Origin: Qipengyuania sp. S6317L1
GTDB taxonomy: Bacteria; Pseudomonadota; Alphaproteobacteria; Sphingomonadales; Sphingomonadaceae
DNA: 64,000 nt
Assembly: GCF_023015615.1 (NCBI RefSeq)
Contig: NZ_JALKAJ010000003.1
Location: 266,949-330,948 of the forward strand
Direction: 5' to 3'
Part shown: in pieces, positions 35,047 through 44,183 of the stretch
Layout: each line of letters starts with the position of its first letter
Numbering within the stretch: position 1 is the first letter of the stretch
The notes under the pieces: generated by a model
Database searches by the model: none
Told to the model about the DNA's origin: nothing
What the model saw: the letters and a program-made list of their open reading frames with translations, nothing else
Translations under genes and position numbers: made by a program

Positions 35047-36405
35047 ATGATTACATTTTTCTCACGCAAGCGTACGTCTTCGCTCGCTCTTGCCATTGCC
35101 ATGGCGACAGGCGCTGCTGTTGCGACAACTGCGGTTATGCCGACCGAGGCAAGCGCGCAGCGCAAGAAGAAAAAAGACGAGAGCGATGGCGGCGGTTACT
35201 CGAAAGAGTTTATCGCCGTGTATCAGCCATTGAACGAGCTGATGGGCACGGAAGGTTCCGATCTCGCTTCACAACGCGCACAATTCGACGCGCTTGCAGG
35301 GCTTCTGAATACGCCAGATGAAAAGATCGCTGGCGGCGGGCTTATGTTCAACTCTGGTGTGCGGCTGCAAGATCCGGCTCTTCAGCTTAAAGGCATGGAA
35401 GCCATGCTGGCGAGCGGCATGGTCGAGGCAGCAAATACCGGGCGTTACAATTTCATCGCCTATCAGCTTGCTGACCGTCAGAATATGGTCGCCAAGGCGC
35501 GCACCTATCTTCAGGCTGCGATCGACAACAATTTCACGGCCGAAAACATCAACCCGGCGAGCCTTCGCATCGCGATGATGGAGAGCTACTTTGGCAACAG
35601 CGAATTTGATGCTGGCATCAAATATCTGAACGACGCGATCGCCGAGCAGAAAGCCGCCGGTCAAACGGTGGACGAAGCATGGTATCGTCGCGGTATCTCG
35701 GTTGCTTATGAGAATGAGCTCACTCCAGCCGTGTATGAAATTGCGGCCATGTGGCTTAGCGACTTCCCGAGCGAGACCAATTGGCGCGATTCGATCAACA
35801 TTGCTCGCAACCTCAATAATTTCACCCCGGCTGAGATGCTCGATCTTTTCCGCCTCTCACGCCAGACGGGTGCTCTCAACACGGCATCTGACTATGACTT
35901 CTACATCGAAGTCGCCGATGCGCGTCGTCTTCCAAGCGAAGTGAAGAGCGTGATCGAAGAGGGCAAGGCCGCTGGCATCCTCGTCGACTCAAACCTTTAC
36001 ATGGTTGAGCAGCTTGGCGTCGCCAACGGCCGTATCGCAAGCGACCGCGCTGACTTGCCAGCACTCGAAGCCGACGCTTCGGCGGCTAATGCCGGCCTTC
36101 GCACCGTTGTTGCGGCAGGCGATGCATTCTTGAGCTATGGCGAATACGACAAGGCGGTGAAGTTTTACGAGCGTGCCGTAGCGATGCCAGGGGTTGAACT
36201 TGGCGAAGAGCTTAACCGTCTTGCCATCGCACAGATCGGTGCAGGCGACTACGCAGCCGCTCGCGAAAGCCTGAGCCGCATCACCGGTACACGCAAGCCA
36301 CTGGCAATGCTGTGGACGGCTTATGCCAATCAGCTTGAAGCTGAGGCAGGCGCTACTCCCGATGTCATGCCATCGGACGCACCGGCGACCGCTACGACAA
36401 TGTAG
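35047..36405 (+). CDS. Secreted helical-repeat (TPR-like) protein
   Basis: 452 aa. The signal peptide MITFFSRKRTSSLALAIAMA continues to AEASA, with a likely cut before QRKKKKDE. The rest is alpha-helical with TPR-like periodicity, for example GEYDKAVKFYERAVAMPG and GDYAAARESLSRITG (near residues 360-420). GGAGAG precedes the ATG. I cannot name a function; a scaffold role in the periplasm is plausible. It is followed by a strong terminator. Confidence 0.75.
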   Translation: MITFFSRKRTSSLALAIAMATGAAVATTAVMPTEASAQRKKKKDESDGGGYSKEFIAVYQPLNELMGTEGSDLASQRAQFDALAGLLNTPDEKIAGGGLMFNSGVRLQDPALQLKGMEAMLASGMVEAANTGRYNFIAYQLADRQNMVAKARTYLQAAIDNNFTAENINPASLRIAMMESYFGNSEFDAGIKYLNDAIAEQKAAGQTVDEAWYRRGISVAYENELTPAVYEIAAMWLSDFPSETNWRDSINIARNLNNFTPAEMLDLFRLSRQTGALNTASDYDFYIEVADARRLPSEVKSVIEEGKAAGILVDSNLYMVEQLGVANGRIASDRADLPALEADASAANAGLRTVVAAGDAFLSYGEYDKAVKFYERAVAMPGVELGEELNRLAIAQIGAGDYAAARESLSRITGTRKPLAMLWTAYANQLEAEAGATPDVMPSDAPATATTM

Positions 36406-36429
36406 TTCAGCCGATAGGCCAAACATAAA

Positions 36430-36461
36430 GGGCGCCGGGAGCAATTCCGGCGCCCTTTTTT
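36430..36461. terminator. Rho-independent terminator
   Basis: GGGCGCCGG (36430-36438) pairs perfectly with CCGGCGCCC (36447-36455), followed by T6. The reverse strand has TTTATG, so it may serve the convergent NYN gene too. Confidence 0.92.
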
Positions 36462-36484
36462 GTGCGTTGTCGCTGCGGCAGCGC

Positions 36485-37207
36485 CTATCTAACGCGCTTG
36501 ACGTAAACCTGATTATCGTCGCGTGTCTCAAGCTTGAAGTTATCAAGGCTCTCAAAAAGATCCTTGAGGCTCTTGAACCCGTAGTTCCTGACATCGAAAC
36601 TCGAGCGATTGCCAGCGATCTGTCCGACTTGGGAGAGACGCGCAAAGCCGTGGTCTTTTTTCGCCTCGGAATAGGCGGCGGTTATGAGTTCGTGCAAATC
36701 GTCATCAACCGAAGTTTCAGACCCGGACGCTTCTTTTTTGGTGCCGTTATTGTCGCTGGCATTGGTCGCGATCAGCTTCTTGATATCAATAAAGCGCGTG
36801 CACACCGATTTGAACGCTTGAGGCGTCTTTGCTTCGCCAAAACCGTAAACGATGATGCCGTCCTGGCGCAGGCGCGTGACAAGGGGGGTAAAGTCGCTAT
36901 CCGATGTCATCAGGCCAAATCCATCGACCTTGCCCTGATACAGCAGGTCAATCGCGTCGATGGTCATCGCCATGTCGGTTGCGTTCTTGCCCTTCGATAC
37001 ATCGAATTGCTGCTGTGGCCGGATCCCGAATTTGTTGGTGATCGTTTCCCACGGCGCGAGATTGTCCTTGGCAAAATTACCATAGGCGCGGCGAATATTC
37101 ACCTGACCAAGTTCTGCCATGACGGTCAGAACCGGATCAATTCCGCTAGGCATCGTATTGTCTGCGTCAATCAGCAGGGCGATGTTCTTAAGTTCACTAT
37201 CAGCCAT
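36485..37207 (-). CDS. NYN-domain ribonuclease-like protein with LOTUS (OST-HTH) domain
   Basis: 240 aa. The NYN (PIN-like) domain spans about residues 7-145 with acidic sites ALLIDADN, TDMAMTIDAIDLL and LMTSDSDFTPLV, the pattern of metal-dependent RNases such as LabA-like proteins. A C-terminal OST-HTH/LOTUS module (about residues 165-240, with YGFKSLKDLFE) likely binds RNA. It follows the carbonic anhydrase by 39 nt on the same strand, so it may share the bicarbonate operon, though a functional link is not shown. Confidence 0.85.
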   Translation of the reverse strand: MADSELKNIALLIDADNTMPSGIDPVLTVMAELGQVNIRRAYGNFAKDNLAPWETITNKFGIRPQQQFDVSKGKNATDMAMTIDAIDLLYQGKVDGFGLMTSDSDFTPLVTRLRQDGIIVYGFGEAKTPQAFKSVCTRFIDIKKLIATNASDNNGTKKEASGSETSVDDDLHELITAAYSEAKKDHGFARLSQVGQIAGNRSSFDVRNYGFKSLKDLFESLDNFKLETRDDNQVYVKRVR

Positions 37208-37246
37208 AATGCCTTCATTTCTCGCGTAGATTGAGGAGGGAAGTGA

Positions 37247-37888
37247 TCATTCCTCGGGAAGAAACGCACCGGTTTCTTCGTCGAGCGAGTAGAGAATTCC
37301 TTCAGCAATGGAGAAATGCGCGCCGCGCAATTTGAGCGTTCCAGCCGCCTCTTTTTCTGCGACCCACGGGAAGGTACGCAAATTGTCGATACTTTGCCTG
37401 ATGGCTGCGAATTCCATCGCTAGCTCTGCCTTGCGGCCTTCGGTCCCGTATTTGCGGGCCACTTTGTCTCGCACCTCGTCGAGCAGGCCCACCCAATTGG
37501 CGATAAACGCGCCTTTGCCATGGTCAGTGTCTTCAAACGCTTTGGTAAGGGCTGCCTGGCAGCCGCCGCATCGGCCATGGCCCATCACGACAACCTGCGC
37601 GACTTCGAGCATTTGAACGGCAAATTCGACCGCTGCCGAAACGCCGTGTTGTCCGCCCGTGGTTTCGAAGGGAGGAACCAGCGCAGCGACGTTGCGGACG
37701 ACGAATATATCGCCCGGGTCAACGTCGAAAATCTGTGCAGGGTCCACGCGGCTGTCAGAGCACCCGATGATCAGCAGCTTTGGATGCTGCCCTTCTGCGA
37801 TTGTCTTGTCGAAACGCTCTTTTTGTCGAGGGTAGGTGTCCTCGCGAAACCGGCGGTAGCCTTTCAAAAGCTCAGCATATTCGGGCAA
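37247..37888 (-). CDS. Beta-carbonic anhydrase
   Basis: 213 aa; hydrates CO2 to bicarbonate. The zinc ligands are Cys43 (IIGCSDSR), His104 and Cys107 (GHGRCGGC), with the Asp45-Arg47 dyad. It is cytosolic with no signal. It is third after the SbtA-like and SbtB-like genes, giving a plausible transporter, regulator and enzyme series for inorganic carbon. The NYN gene follows. Confidence 0.95.
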   Translation of the reverse strand: MPEYAELLKGYRRFREDTYPRQKERFDKTIAEGQHPKLLIIGCSDSRVDPAQIFDVDPGDIFVVRNVAALVPPFETTGGQHGVSAAVEFAVQMLEVAQVVVMGHGRCGGCQAALTKAFEDTDHGKGAFIANWVGLLDEVRDKVARKYGTEGRKAELAMEFAAIRQSIDNLRTFPWVAEKEAAGTLKLRGAHFSIAEGILYSLDEETGAFLPEE

Positions 37889-37921
37889 TTGCGCCCCCTC
37901 TTTAGAATGCAGAGGAAGCGT

Positions 37922-38233
37922 TCAGGTGAACCTCTCCCCGCGAATGACTTGAACATCCCACATCGACAGCAGGAAGCCAAAGTTCGTAAGCATAGGTGCA
38001 AGGGCCTCTGCAAGAGCCTGTGCATTTTCTTCCGACGCTATTGTCAGGACGAAGACCTTGTCCGTGCCCATCACGCTTTCCTCGCGCCACACACCCTCGC
38101 GTCCCTTGCCGCTGCTGACTGGAAGGATAGTCCAGCCGATAATTCCGGCTTTCTCAATCGCGTCGGTCACGCGCTTTTGCAGCGCCTTGTCAGTCAGGAT
38201 TTCAATTCGTTTGCGGGTAACTGTTTCGATCAT
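37922..38233 (-). CDS. SbtB-like PII-family regulator
   Basis: 103 aa. It has the PII ferredoxin-like pattern, with KRIEILTD at the start and EALAPMLTNFGFLLSMWDVQVI near the end. Cyanobacterial SbtB binds cAMP/AMP/ATP and gates SbtA. The C-terminal CGPxGC redox loop of many cyanobacterial SbtB proteins is absent. The ATG overlaps the SbtA-like stop (ATGA), so transporter and regulator are co-translated. Confidence 0.82.
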   Translation of the reverse strand: MIETVTRKRIEILTDKALQKRVTDAIEKAGIIGWTILPVSSGKGREGVWREESVMGTDKVFVLTIASEENAQALAEALAPMLTNFGFLLSMWDVQVIRGERFT

Positions 38234-39222
38234 CGAACCCCTCCATCTGCGCCGGTGATCCCGGTGAGAAAGGCAGCAAAGGCGCTTATCACACCGATAT
38301 TGATGAGCACGTTAAATGGGAAAGTGATGCTCAACGACATGGTAAGGTAAATTCCCGGATCGGCTTCGGGCAGGGCAAGCCGCATGGCAGCTGGAACGGC
38401 GATGTAGCTTGCGCTGGCGCACAAGACGCCAAGGGCTGCGGACGATCCTGCGTCGAGGCCGATGCCCACACCAAGAGCGGTCCCGGCAAGACCGTTCACG
38501 ATCGGCAGGAAAATCGCGATTGCGGCCAATCGCCACGTGACGGAACGCGCGTCAATCATCCGGCGTGCGGCGATCAGGCCCATATCAAGGAGAAAGATGC
38601 AAAGGACACCCTTGAACCCAGCCTCGAAGAAGGGGCTGACCTCGTCAAAGCCAGCCTCGCCGCCGACCATGCCGATGACGAACGCGCCAAGAAGAAGTAC
38701 GATTGAAGAATTGGTGAACACCTCGTGCAGCATTTCGCCGGTGCTCTGGTTCCCGGAGCCTCCTGCGCCTCGCGCCAAGATCAGGCCGCTCAAGATTGCC
38801 GGTGCTTCCATCGCGGCCATGACGGCAACCATATATCCACCCGGCTCGCGCGCTTGTCCGGTGAGGATTTCGGTTGCGGTGACGAATGTGACGACGCTGA
38901 TCGAACCATAGTGCGCAGCGACTGCGCCGGAGTTGATGCGGTCGAGCTTCCCGAATGTCTTGAGAATTGCGTATGCGAAGAAAGGAAGAAGAAAGCCTGC
39001 GACAATCCCGGCGACGAGGGCAGAAATTACAGTCGCATCAATCCCGGATTTCGAGACAGCGACACCGCCTTTAAGGCCAATCGCTGCCATCAGATAGAGC
39101 GACATGGCTTTGGCAATCGGTTCCGGGATCGCAAGGTCCGAACGCACGAAGGCTGCCAGAAGTCCGAGCACGAAGAACAGGACCACCGGAGATGTGAAAG
39201 TCTGTATTGCAGTTTCCAGCAT
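38230..39222 (-). CDS. SbtA-like sodium-dependent bicarbonate transporter
   Basis: 330 aa with about ten membrane helices. The N-terminal pattern VVLFFVLGLLAAFVRSDLAIP and IGLKGGVA are typical of the SbtA/DUF897 family, known in cyanobacteria for high-affinity bicarbonate uptake. ATGA coupling to an SbtB-like gene and a beta-carbonic anhydrase 33 nt further strengthens the call. In this window no carboxysome or RuBisCO gene is seen, so the bicarbonate would feed carboxylases or pH balance rather than autotrophy. Confidence 0.87.
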   Translation of the reverse strand: MLETAIQTFTSPVVLFFVLGLLAAFVRSDLAIPEPIAKAMSLYLMAAIGLKGGVAVSKSGIDATVISALVAGIVAGFLLPFFAYAILKTFGKLDRINSGAVAAHYGSISVVTFVTATEILTGQAREPGGYMVAVMAAMEAPAILSGLILARGAGGSGNQSTGEMLHEVFTNSSIVLLLGAFVIGMVGGEAGFDEVSPFFEAGFKGVLCIFLLDMGLIAARRMIDARSVTWRLAAIAIFLPIVNGLAGTALGVGIGLDAGSSAALGVLCASASYIAVPAAMRLALPEADPGIYLTMSLSITFPFNVLINIGVISAFAAFLTGITGADGGVR

Positions 39223-39272
39223 GGAGGCCCCCGTAGCGGTGAATTGGCTTCATCCCAATACTCAATTGTGCG

Positions 39273-39286
39273 AGGCGATGTCGCCT
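39273..39286. promoter_or_regulatory. AGGCGA/TCGCCT hairpin or operator in the sbtA-lipA promoter gap
   Basis: AGGCGA-TG-TCGCCT, 6-bp arms with a two-base centre, 51 bp upstream of the SbtA-like start in the 139-bp divergent gap. A dimeric-regulator site is possible; no regulator gene is adjacent. Confidence 0.35.
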
Positions 39287-39361
39287 AATCTTGGCCTAGG
39301 CTGATCGGCGTATCATTTGCTTCGCTTGCGGCGGACGGGGAACGCGCCTAAATGAGCGGGC

Positions 39362-40342
39362 ATGAACGACCTATCGAATTCACCTGCCCAGTCATCTTCT
39401 GGCGTGTCGTCCGACCAAGAACGCCCGCTGCGTCAGCGCAAGCCTGACTGGATCAGGGTGCGCGCACCTGTCAGCAAAGGCTATCACGAAACGCGCAAGC
39501 TCATGCGCGAACTCAATCTGAACACGGTCTGCGAAGAGGCGGCGTGCCCCAACATCGGTGAATGTTGGTCAAAAAAGCACGCGACTGTGATGATCCTTGG
39601 TGATGTGTGCACCCGCGCCTGCGCATTTTGCAATGTGAAGACGGGTATGCCGCGCGCAGTTGACCCGATGGAGCCAGAAAACACCGCGGTTGCGGCTGCG
39701 AAAATGGGGCTTGAACATATCGTCATCACCTCCGTCGATCGCGACGACCTTCCCGATGGCGGGGCGGGTCAGTTTGTAAAGGTGATTGAGGCGCTGCGCC
39801 GCAACACGCCGAACACCACCATCGAGATCCTGACACCTGACTTTCGCGGCAAAATGCGCGCGGCGGTTGAGGCGATTTGTGAGGCGGGGCCTGATGTTTA
39901 CAACCACAATCTCGAAACCGTTCCGCGCCTTTACCCGACCATTCGCCCAGGCGCGCGCTATTATGCCTCGCTGCGTTTGCTCGAAGAGGTGAAGGTTCAT
40001 AATCCGCTGATCTTCACCAAATCGGGCATCATGCTCGGTCTTGGCGAAGAGCGCCTCGAAGTGCATCAGGTGATGGATGACATGCGCTCTGCCGAGGTCG
40101 ACTTTATCACGATGGGTCAATATCTCCAGCCAACACCCAAACATGCCAAAGTCGAAGAGTTCGTGACGCCGAAAGCTTTTAAGGCGTTCGGGTCCATCGC
40201 GCGTGCCAAAGGCTTTCTGCAAGTGGCATCAAGTCCGCTGACTCGCTCCAGTTATCACGCTGGTGATGACTTTGCAGTGATGCGCAAGGCGCGCGAGGAA
40301 AAGCTCGCCAAAAACCGCAAGCGTGATCATCTGGCTGTCTGA
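39362..40342 (+). CDS. lipA: Lipoyl synthase
   Basis: 326 aa; radical SAM enzyme that inserts sulfur into octanoyl groups on lipoyl domains. The auxiliary cluster cysteines are Cys57, Cys62 and Cys68 ([12 protein letters not shown]); the SAM cluster is Cys83, Cys87 and Cys90 (CTRACAFC). The C-terminal RSSYHAGDD holds the conserved Arg-Ser-Ser-Tyr. It would modify PdhB of this window. Its stop overlaps the next start by one base (TGATG). Confidence 0.96.
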   Translation: MNDLSNSPAQSSSGVSSDQERPLRQRKPDWIRVRAPVSKGYHETRKLMRELNLNTVCEEAACPNIGECWSKKHATVMILGDVCTRACAFCNVKTGMPRAVDPMEPENTAVAAAKMGLEHIVITSVDRDDLPDGGAGQFVKVIEALRRNTPNTTIEILTPDFRGKMRAAVEAICEAGPDVYNHNLETVPRLYPTIRPGARYYASLRLLEEVKVHNPLIFTKSGIMLGLGEERLEVHQVMDDMRSAEVDFITMGQYLQPTPKHAKVEEFVTPKAFKAFGSIARAKGFLQVASSPLTRSSYHAGDDFAVMRKAREEKLAKNRKRDHLAV

Positions 40343-40803
40343 TGGTTGGGATCAGGGAAACCCGAAGGCTACCGTATAGCGCAGAACAGATGTTCGATCT
40401 GGTGGCGGATGTTGCAAGGTATCGTGAGTTTTTGCCTTGGGTTGTTGCGACCCGTGTACGCTCAAACACCGAAACGGAAATGCTCGCCGATATGGTGGTG
40501 GGCTTCAAATCCATCCGCGAGACATTCACCTCGCGTGTGTTGAAGGACCGTCCCAAACAGATCGCGGTTCACTATGTCGATGGACCGCTATCCGACCTCG
40601 ACAACGTCTGGACCTTCCGCGAAATTGACGAGAACACCTGCGAGATTGATTTTGCGGTCGATTTTGAATTCAAGAATCGGGTATTTCAAGCACTCGCAGG
40701 GCAATATTTTGACCGCGCTTTTCGCAAGATGGTCGCCGCTTTTGAGAAACGCGCCGGCGACCTCTACGGCAACAGCAATTCCAGCGCGCATATCGTCGCC
40801 TGA
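40342..40803 (+). CDS. RatA/Coq10-type START-domain protein
   Basis: 153 aa. The polyketide-cyclase/START fold is suggested by LPYSAEQMFDLVADVARYREFLPWV and the C-terminal VAAFEKRA. Coq10 members bind ubiquinone; E. coli RatA was described as a toxin but is a Coq10 homologue. A quinone-chaperone role is more likely. It is coupled to lipA. Its last 40 bases overlap the 3' end of the cinA-like gene on the other strand. Confidence 0.88.
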   Translation: MVGIRETRRLPYSAEQMFDLVADVARYREFLPWVVATRVRSNTETEMLADMVVGFKSIRETFTSRVLKDRPKQIAVHYVDGPLSDLDNVWTFREIDENTCEIDFAVDFEFKNRVFQALAGQYFDRAFRKMVAAFEKRAGDLYGNSNSSAHIVA

Positions 40804-41276
40804 CGCCGTATCTCGGCTCTGCCGCCGGGGCCGTCCCCGCCTTCAAAGTGTTTAAGTTCGCCTTCGGGATCGCCCGACTGGTTGCGCACCACACGGGCAA
40901 ATACGACCGTTCCGACAGGCTTTAATTGCGAGCCGCCACCCGGTCCTGCGACGCCGCTGATCGCCACCGCCACATCGGCATCGGAGCGTTCAAGCGCGCC
41001 TTTTGCCATTGCCCATACACACGCAATCGAGACTGCACCGAAGGTTTCGATAATATCCTGAGCGACGCCCAGCATCTCCATCTTGGCCTCGTTTGAATAG
41101 GTGACATAGCCACGGTCGAGCACCGCCGACGACCCCGCTATCTCGGTCAGGGCTCCTGCAACTAGACCGCCCGTGCAGCTTTCAGCCGTGACAACCTTGC
41201 GGCCTGCTTTCGCGTTTTCTTTCACCACACGCGCGGCAAGCGCACCAATTTCATCGGAGAGGAGATAATTGCTCAC
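40764..41276 (-). CDS. CinA C-terminal-domain amidohydrolase (PncC-like)
   Basis: 170 aa; the family deamidates NMN in pyridine-nucleotide recycling. KVVTAESCTGGLVAGAL is its signature and GVAGPGGG the second conserved loop. No N-terminal CinA domain is present. The start is GTG at 41276. It is 9 nt downstream of the hypothetical secreted-protein gene, in the ispDF run. Confidence 0.88.
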   Translation of the reverse strand: MSNYLLSDEIGALAARVVKENAKAGRKVVTAESCTGGLVAGALTEIAGSSAVLDRGYVTYSNEAKMEMLGVAQDIIETFGAVSIACVWAMAKGALERSDADVAVAISGVAGPGGGSQLKPVGTVVFARVVRNQSGDPEGELKHFEGGDGPGGRAEIRRQATICALELLLP

Positions 41277-41285
41277 GGGTCTGTC

Positions 41286-41867
41286 TTACTCTGCCGCCTG
41301 CGCTGCTTGTGTCGCTTGCGGTGTTCCACAAACAGCAGGATTGTCGAGCCCTGTGACGCGCGCCAGAAAGCTTGCGAGCCCGCCGATGTTCTCGGGCGGC
41401 AAAGGTGCTACCAATTCCATAGCCTCGGCAATATCGCCGCAGGTTGAAGGTTTCAAATCCTTGGCAAGGTCATTTGTGATCATCTGCCCGACAAAAGCAT
41501 CGACCAGCGGTCGCAAGGCTTCTGGCGGCATCTGTTCAAGAGCGGCCATCATGGGATCTTCGCCTTTGCCCTTTTCTGCCGAATCTGCCGCCATAAAGAC
41601 TTTGAGCAACCGCAGGGTGCCCGGCCACGATGTGTCCTGAAGGCTGGCAAACTGAGCGATGAAGGCATCCGCCTCGTTTGTCATGAATTCGCTTGCCGAA
41701 AATTCCGCCGAGCACGGTCCCTGCACTGCATCGTAAAGCATCGGCATCGCATAGGTTACCGTATCGGAGACGTCCGCGCTCTCGACGCACGCTTGCTGCG
41801 CTGCTGCGGCCTGAGCTGAAGCAAGCGCGGTGAAAGCGAGCGCGGTGCTGATAATCTTGGATTTCAT
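41286..41867 (-). CDS. Secreted hypothetical protein
   Basis: 193 aa with signal peptide [25 protein letters not shown]. Four cysteines (in QACVES, GPCSAE, STCGDI and AVCGTP) could form disulfides. The rest is mostly helical with no domain I recognise. The ATG overlaps the ispDF stop as ATGA, so it is translated from that operon. I do not know its function. Confidence 0.7.
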   Translation of the reverse strand: MKSKIISTALAFTALASAQAAAAQQACVESADVSDTVTYAMPMLYDAVQGPCSAEFSASEFMTNEADAFIAQFASLQDTSWPGTLRLLKVFMAADSAEKGKGEDPMMAALEQMPPEALRPLVDAFVGQMITNDLAKDLKPSTCGDIAEAMELVAPLPPENIGGLASFLARVTGLDNPAVCGTPQATQAAQAAE

Positions 41868-43033
41868 GAACGGGTCTCCATTGCAAAGAGTGATACGACG
41901 GCCTGTGCAGCGATACCTTCGCTCCGGCCGGTAAATCCGAGTTTTTCCGTGGTGGTTGCCTTGATGCTGACCTGCGCCTCCTCAAGCCCCATCAGCTTTG
42001 CGACCTTGGCGCGCATCGCGGGACGGTGCGGTCCGATTTTGGGTGCTTCGCAAATAATGGTGAGGTCGACATTGCCAATGGCATAACCCGCTTCATTGGC
42101 AAGTTTAACGGCGTGTTCGAGAAACTGGCCCGAGCGTGCCCCTTTCCATTGCGGATCGCTGGGCGGGAAGTGTGTGCCAATATCGCCGTCGCCGATACCG
42201 CCGAGCACCGCGTCGGTAATGGCATGGAGCGCCACATCGGCGTCCGAATGCCCTGAAAGTCCGTGAGTATGCTCGAGCTTGATCCCGCCAAGCCACAACT
42301 CCTCACCCTCTTCGAGGCGGTGCACGTCATATCCTTGACCAATGCGAAAGGGCGGTTTGATTGCGTTGTCCTCCAGATCGTCGGCAAATGTGATTTTTTT
42401 CAAGCGTTCATCCCCCTGGACGAGCGCAACTGAACCGGAGCTTGCCGCGAGCACCTGTGCATCATCGCCAGCGTCCGTAGAGCGATCCCAAGCGCGGTGT
42501 GCCGCAAGGATCTCATCGTATCGAAACGCTTGGGGTGTTTGAACCCTTCGAAGGGTTTCGCGCCTGGCCGATCCATTCATGGTGCCGTCGTCGCTTGCCA
42601 CAGCAAGGCTGTCGACAACGGGAAGCACCGGGATGGCACCGGCATGATTGTCGAGGGCCGTAATGAGCCGTTCAACGACTGCAAAAGGCAGGTGAGGGCG
42701 CGCAGCATCGTGGATCAACACGCGGGCCGGCTCGCTATCTTCAATCGCCTCAAGCCCGGCGTGTACTGAATCCTGACGCGACGCGCCGCCAGATACAAAT
42801 TGGAACCCTTCGAGGCCGTGGAGTGCGTCTTCGGCGTGTCCTTCGCTTCCCTCGGCGATGACCACGATCAAAGGCGACGCGCCTGCGTCCAGCAACCTTT
42901 CGACCGAATGACGCAGAACCGGCTTTCCCTGGAATTTGCGAAACTGTTTCGGCGTGTCGCCACCGACGCGCAAACCCTTGCCAGCGGCTACGACTATAGC
43001 TGCAAAATCGGGGAGGGGGGTATTCTTCGCCAT
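41864..43033 (-). CDS. ispDF: Bifunctional IspD-IspF of the MEP isoprenoid pathway
   Basis: 389 aa. The IspD part (about residues 1-225) opens with [32 protein letters not shown] and makes CDP-methylerythritol. The IspF part (about residues 230-389), starting [19 protein letters not shown] and containing [16 protein letters not shown], cyclises the later intermediate; Asp and His of GYDVH bind metal. The fusion is usual in alphaproteobacteria and feeds quinone and carotenoid synthesis. Confidence 0.95.
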   Translation of the reverse strand: MAKNTPLPDFAAIVVAAGKGLRVGGDTPKQFRKFQGKPVLRHSVERLLDAGASPLIVVIAEGSEGHAEDALHGLEGFQFVSGGASRQDSVHAGLEAIEDSEPARVLIHDAARPHLPFAVVERLITALDNHAGAIPVLPVVDSLAVASDDGTMNGSARRETLRRVQTPQAFRYDEILAAHRAWDRSTDAGDDAQVLAASSGSVALVQGDERLKKITFADDLEDNAIKPPFRIGQGYDVHRLEEGEELWLGGIKLEHTHGLSGHSDADVALHAITDAVLGGIGDGDIGTHFPPSDPQWKGARSGQFLEHAVKLANEAGYAIGNVDLTIICEAPKIGPHRPAMRAKVAKLMGLEEAQVSIKATTTEKLGFTGRSEGIAAQAVVSLFAMETRS

Positions 43034-43141
43034 CTCCCCAAGCGCTTAAGGTCTGGACGGCCCATTAGCAATGCACTATGCGCTGCACAAAATTTAAGCA
43101 CACCCCTCCGCTTTTGCGCGTCCTTTGCCTGTATTGTTCTT

Positions 43142-44164
43142 ATGTCTGAAATCCCCGCACCACCTCCTTTGAAACCGATCCAAGTCGGCCCCGTCACGAT
43201 CAATGAGCCCGTGATCCTTGCTCCCATGACAGGTGTCACCGACAAACCGTTCCGCACGCTTGTGCGCCGGTACGGCTCTGGTCTCAACGTGACTGAAATG
43301 ATCGCAAGCGAGGCGGCTATTCGCGAGACGCGCCAATCGGTGCAAAAGGCGGAATGGGACAAGACCGAAGAGCCGGTTTCGATGCAGCTTGTCGGCTGTG
43401 ACCCGGGCTCCATGGGCGAAGCGGCGAAGCTGCAAGAGGGCAATGGCGCAGCGATTATCGACATCAATTTCGGGTGCCCGGTTCGCAAAGTCGTCGGCCA
43501 GCTTGCAGGCTCTGCGCTTATGCGAGAGGTGCCGCTGGCGACCAAGTTGATGGAAGAGACGGTGAAGGCGGTCGATGTGCCCGTCACCGTGAAAATGCGC
43601 ATGGGGTGGGACCATCAAAGCCTCAACGCGCCAGAAATGGCCCGCATTGCAGAAGACTTGGGCGTCAAGATGATCACCGTTCATGGCCGCACGCGCAATC
43701 AGATGTATAAAGGCAGCGCCGATTGGTCCTTTATCCGCAAGGTCAAAGAAGCTGTCTCGATCCCTGTCATCGTCAATGGCGATATCTGCACAATCAATGA
43801 TGCTGCAAAGGCGCTCGAACAATCAGGCGCAGACGGGCTCATGATCGGACGCGGCGCATATGGCAAACCGTGGCTGTTGGGCCAGGTGATGCACTGGTGG
43901 CGCACGGGCGAGGTCATTCCAACGCCAAGCTTCGATGAACAATATGCGACGCTTGTCGAGCATTACCAGCGTATGCTTGACCATTACGGTCGCGAAGTCG
44001 GCACAAAGATCGCGCGCAAACACCTTGGTTGGTACACCAAGGGGATGCATGGCTCTGCTGACTTTCGAAACAAGGCGAATTTGATCGACAACCCCGACGT
44101 CGTCCTCGATGAGCTTGAGCGGTTTTACGAGCCCTTCCTTGGCCGTACGGCCAAAGCGGCCTGA
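43142..44164 (+). CDS. dusB: tRNA-dihydrouridine synthase B (NifR3 family)
   Basis: 340 aa; FMN enzyme reducing uridines in the tRNA D loop. [12 protein letters not shown] and [11 protein letters not shown] lead to [19 protein letters not shown], which holds the catalytic Cys, and [12 protein letters not shown]. The ATG at 43142 gives MSEIPAPPP; the frame is open 114 codons further but overlaps the ispDF start. It lies before ntrB, the usual nifR3-ntrBC arrangement. Confidence 0.94.
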   Translation: MSEIPAPPPLKPIQVGPVTINEPVILAPMTGVTDKPFRTLVRRYGSGLNVTEMIASEAAIRETRQSVQKAEWDKTEEPVSMQLVGCDPGSMGEAAKLQEGNGAAIIDINFGCPVRKVVGQLAGSALMREVPLATKLMEETVKAVDVPVTVKMRMGWDHQSLNAPEMARIAEDLGVKMITVHGRTRNQMYKGSADWSFIRKVKEAVSIPVIVNGDICTINDAAKALEQSGADGLMIGRGAYGKPWLLGQVMHWWRTGEVIPTPSFDEQYATLVEHYQRMLDHYGREVGTKIARKHLGWYTKGMHGSADFRNKANLIDNPDVVLDELERFYEPFLGRTAKAA

Positions 44165-44183
44165 CGCCGAATAGGCGGGAGCT

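Noticed and set aside
34764..35321. Plus-strand open frame of 185 codons upstream of the helical-repeat gene
   Set aside because: It overlaps the signal-peptide gene that starts at 35047 with a good ribosome site, and has no domain pattern.
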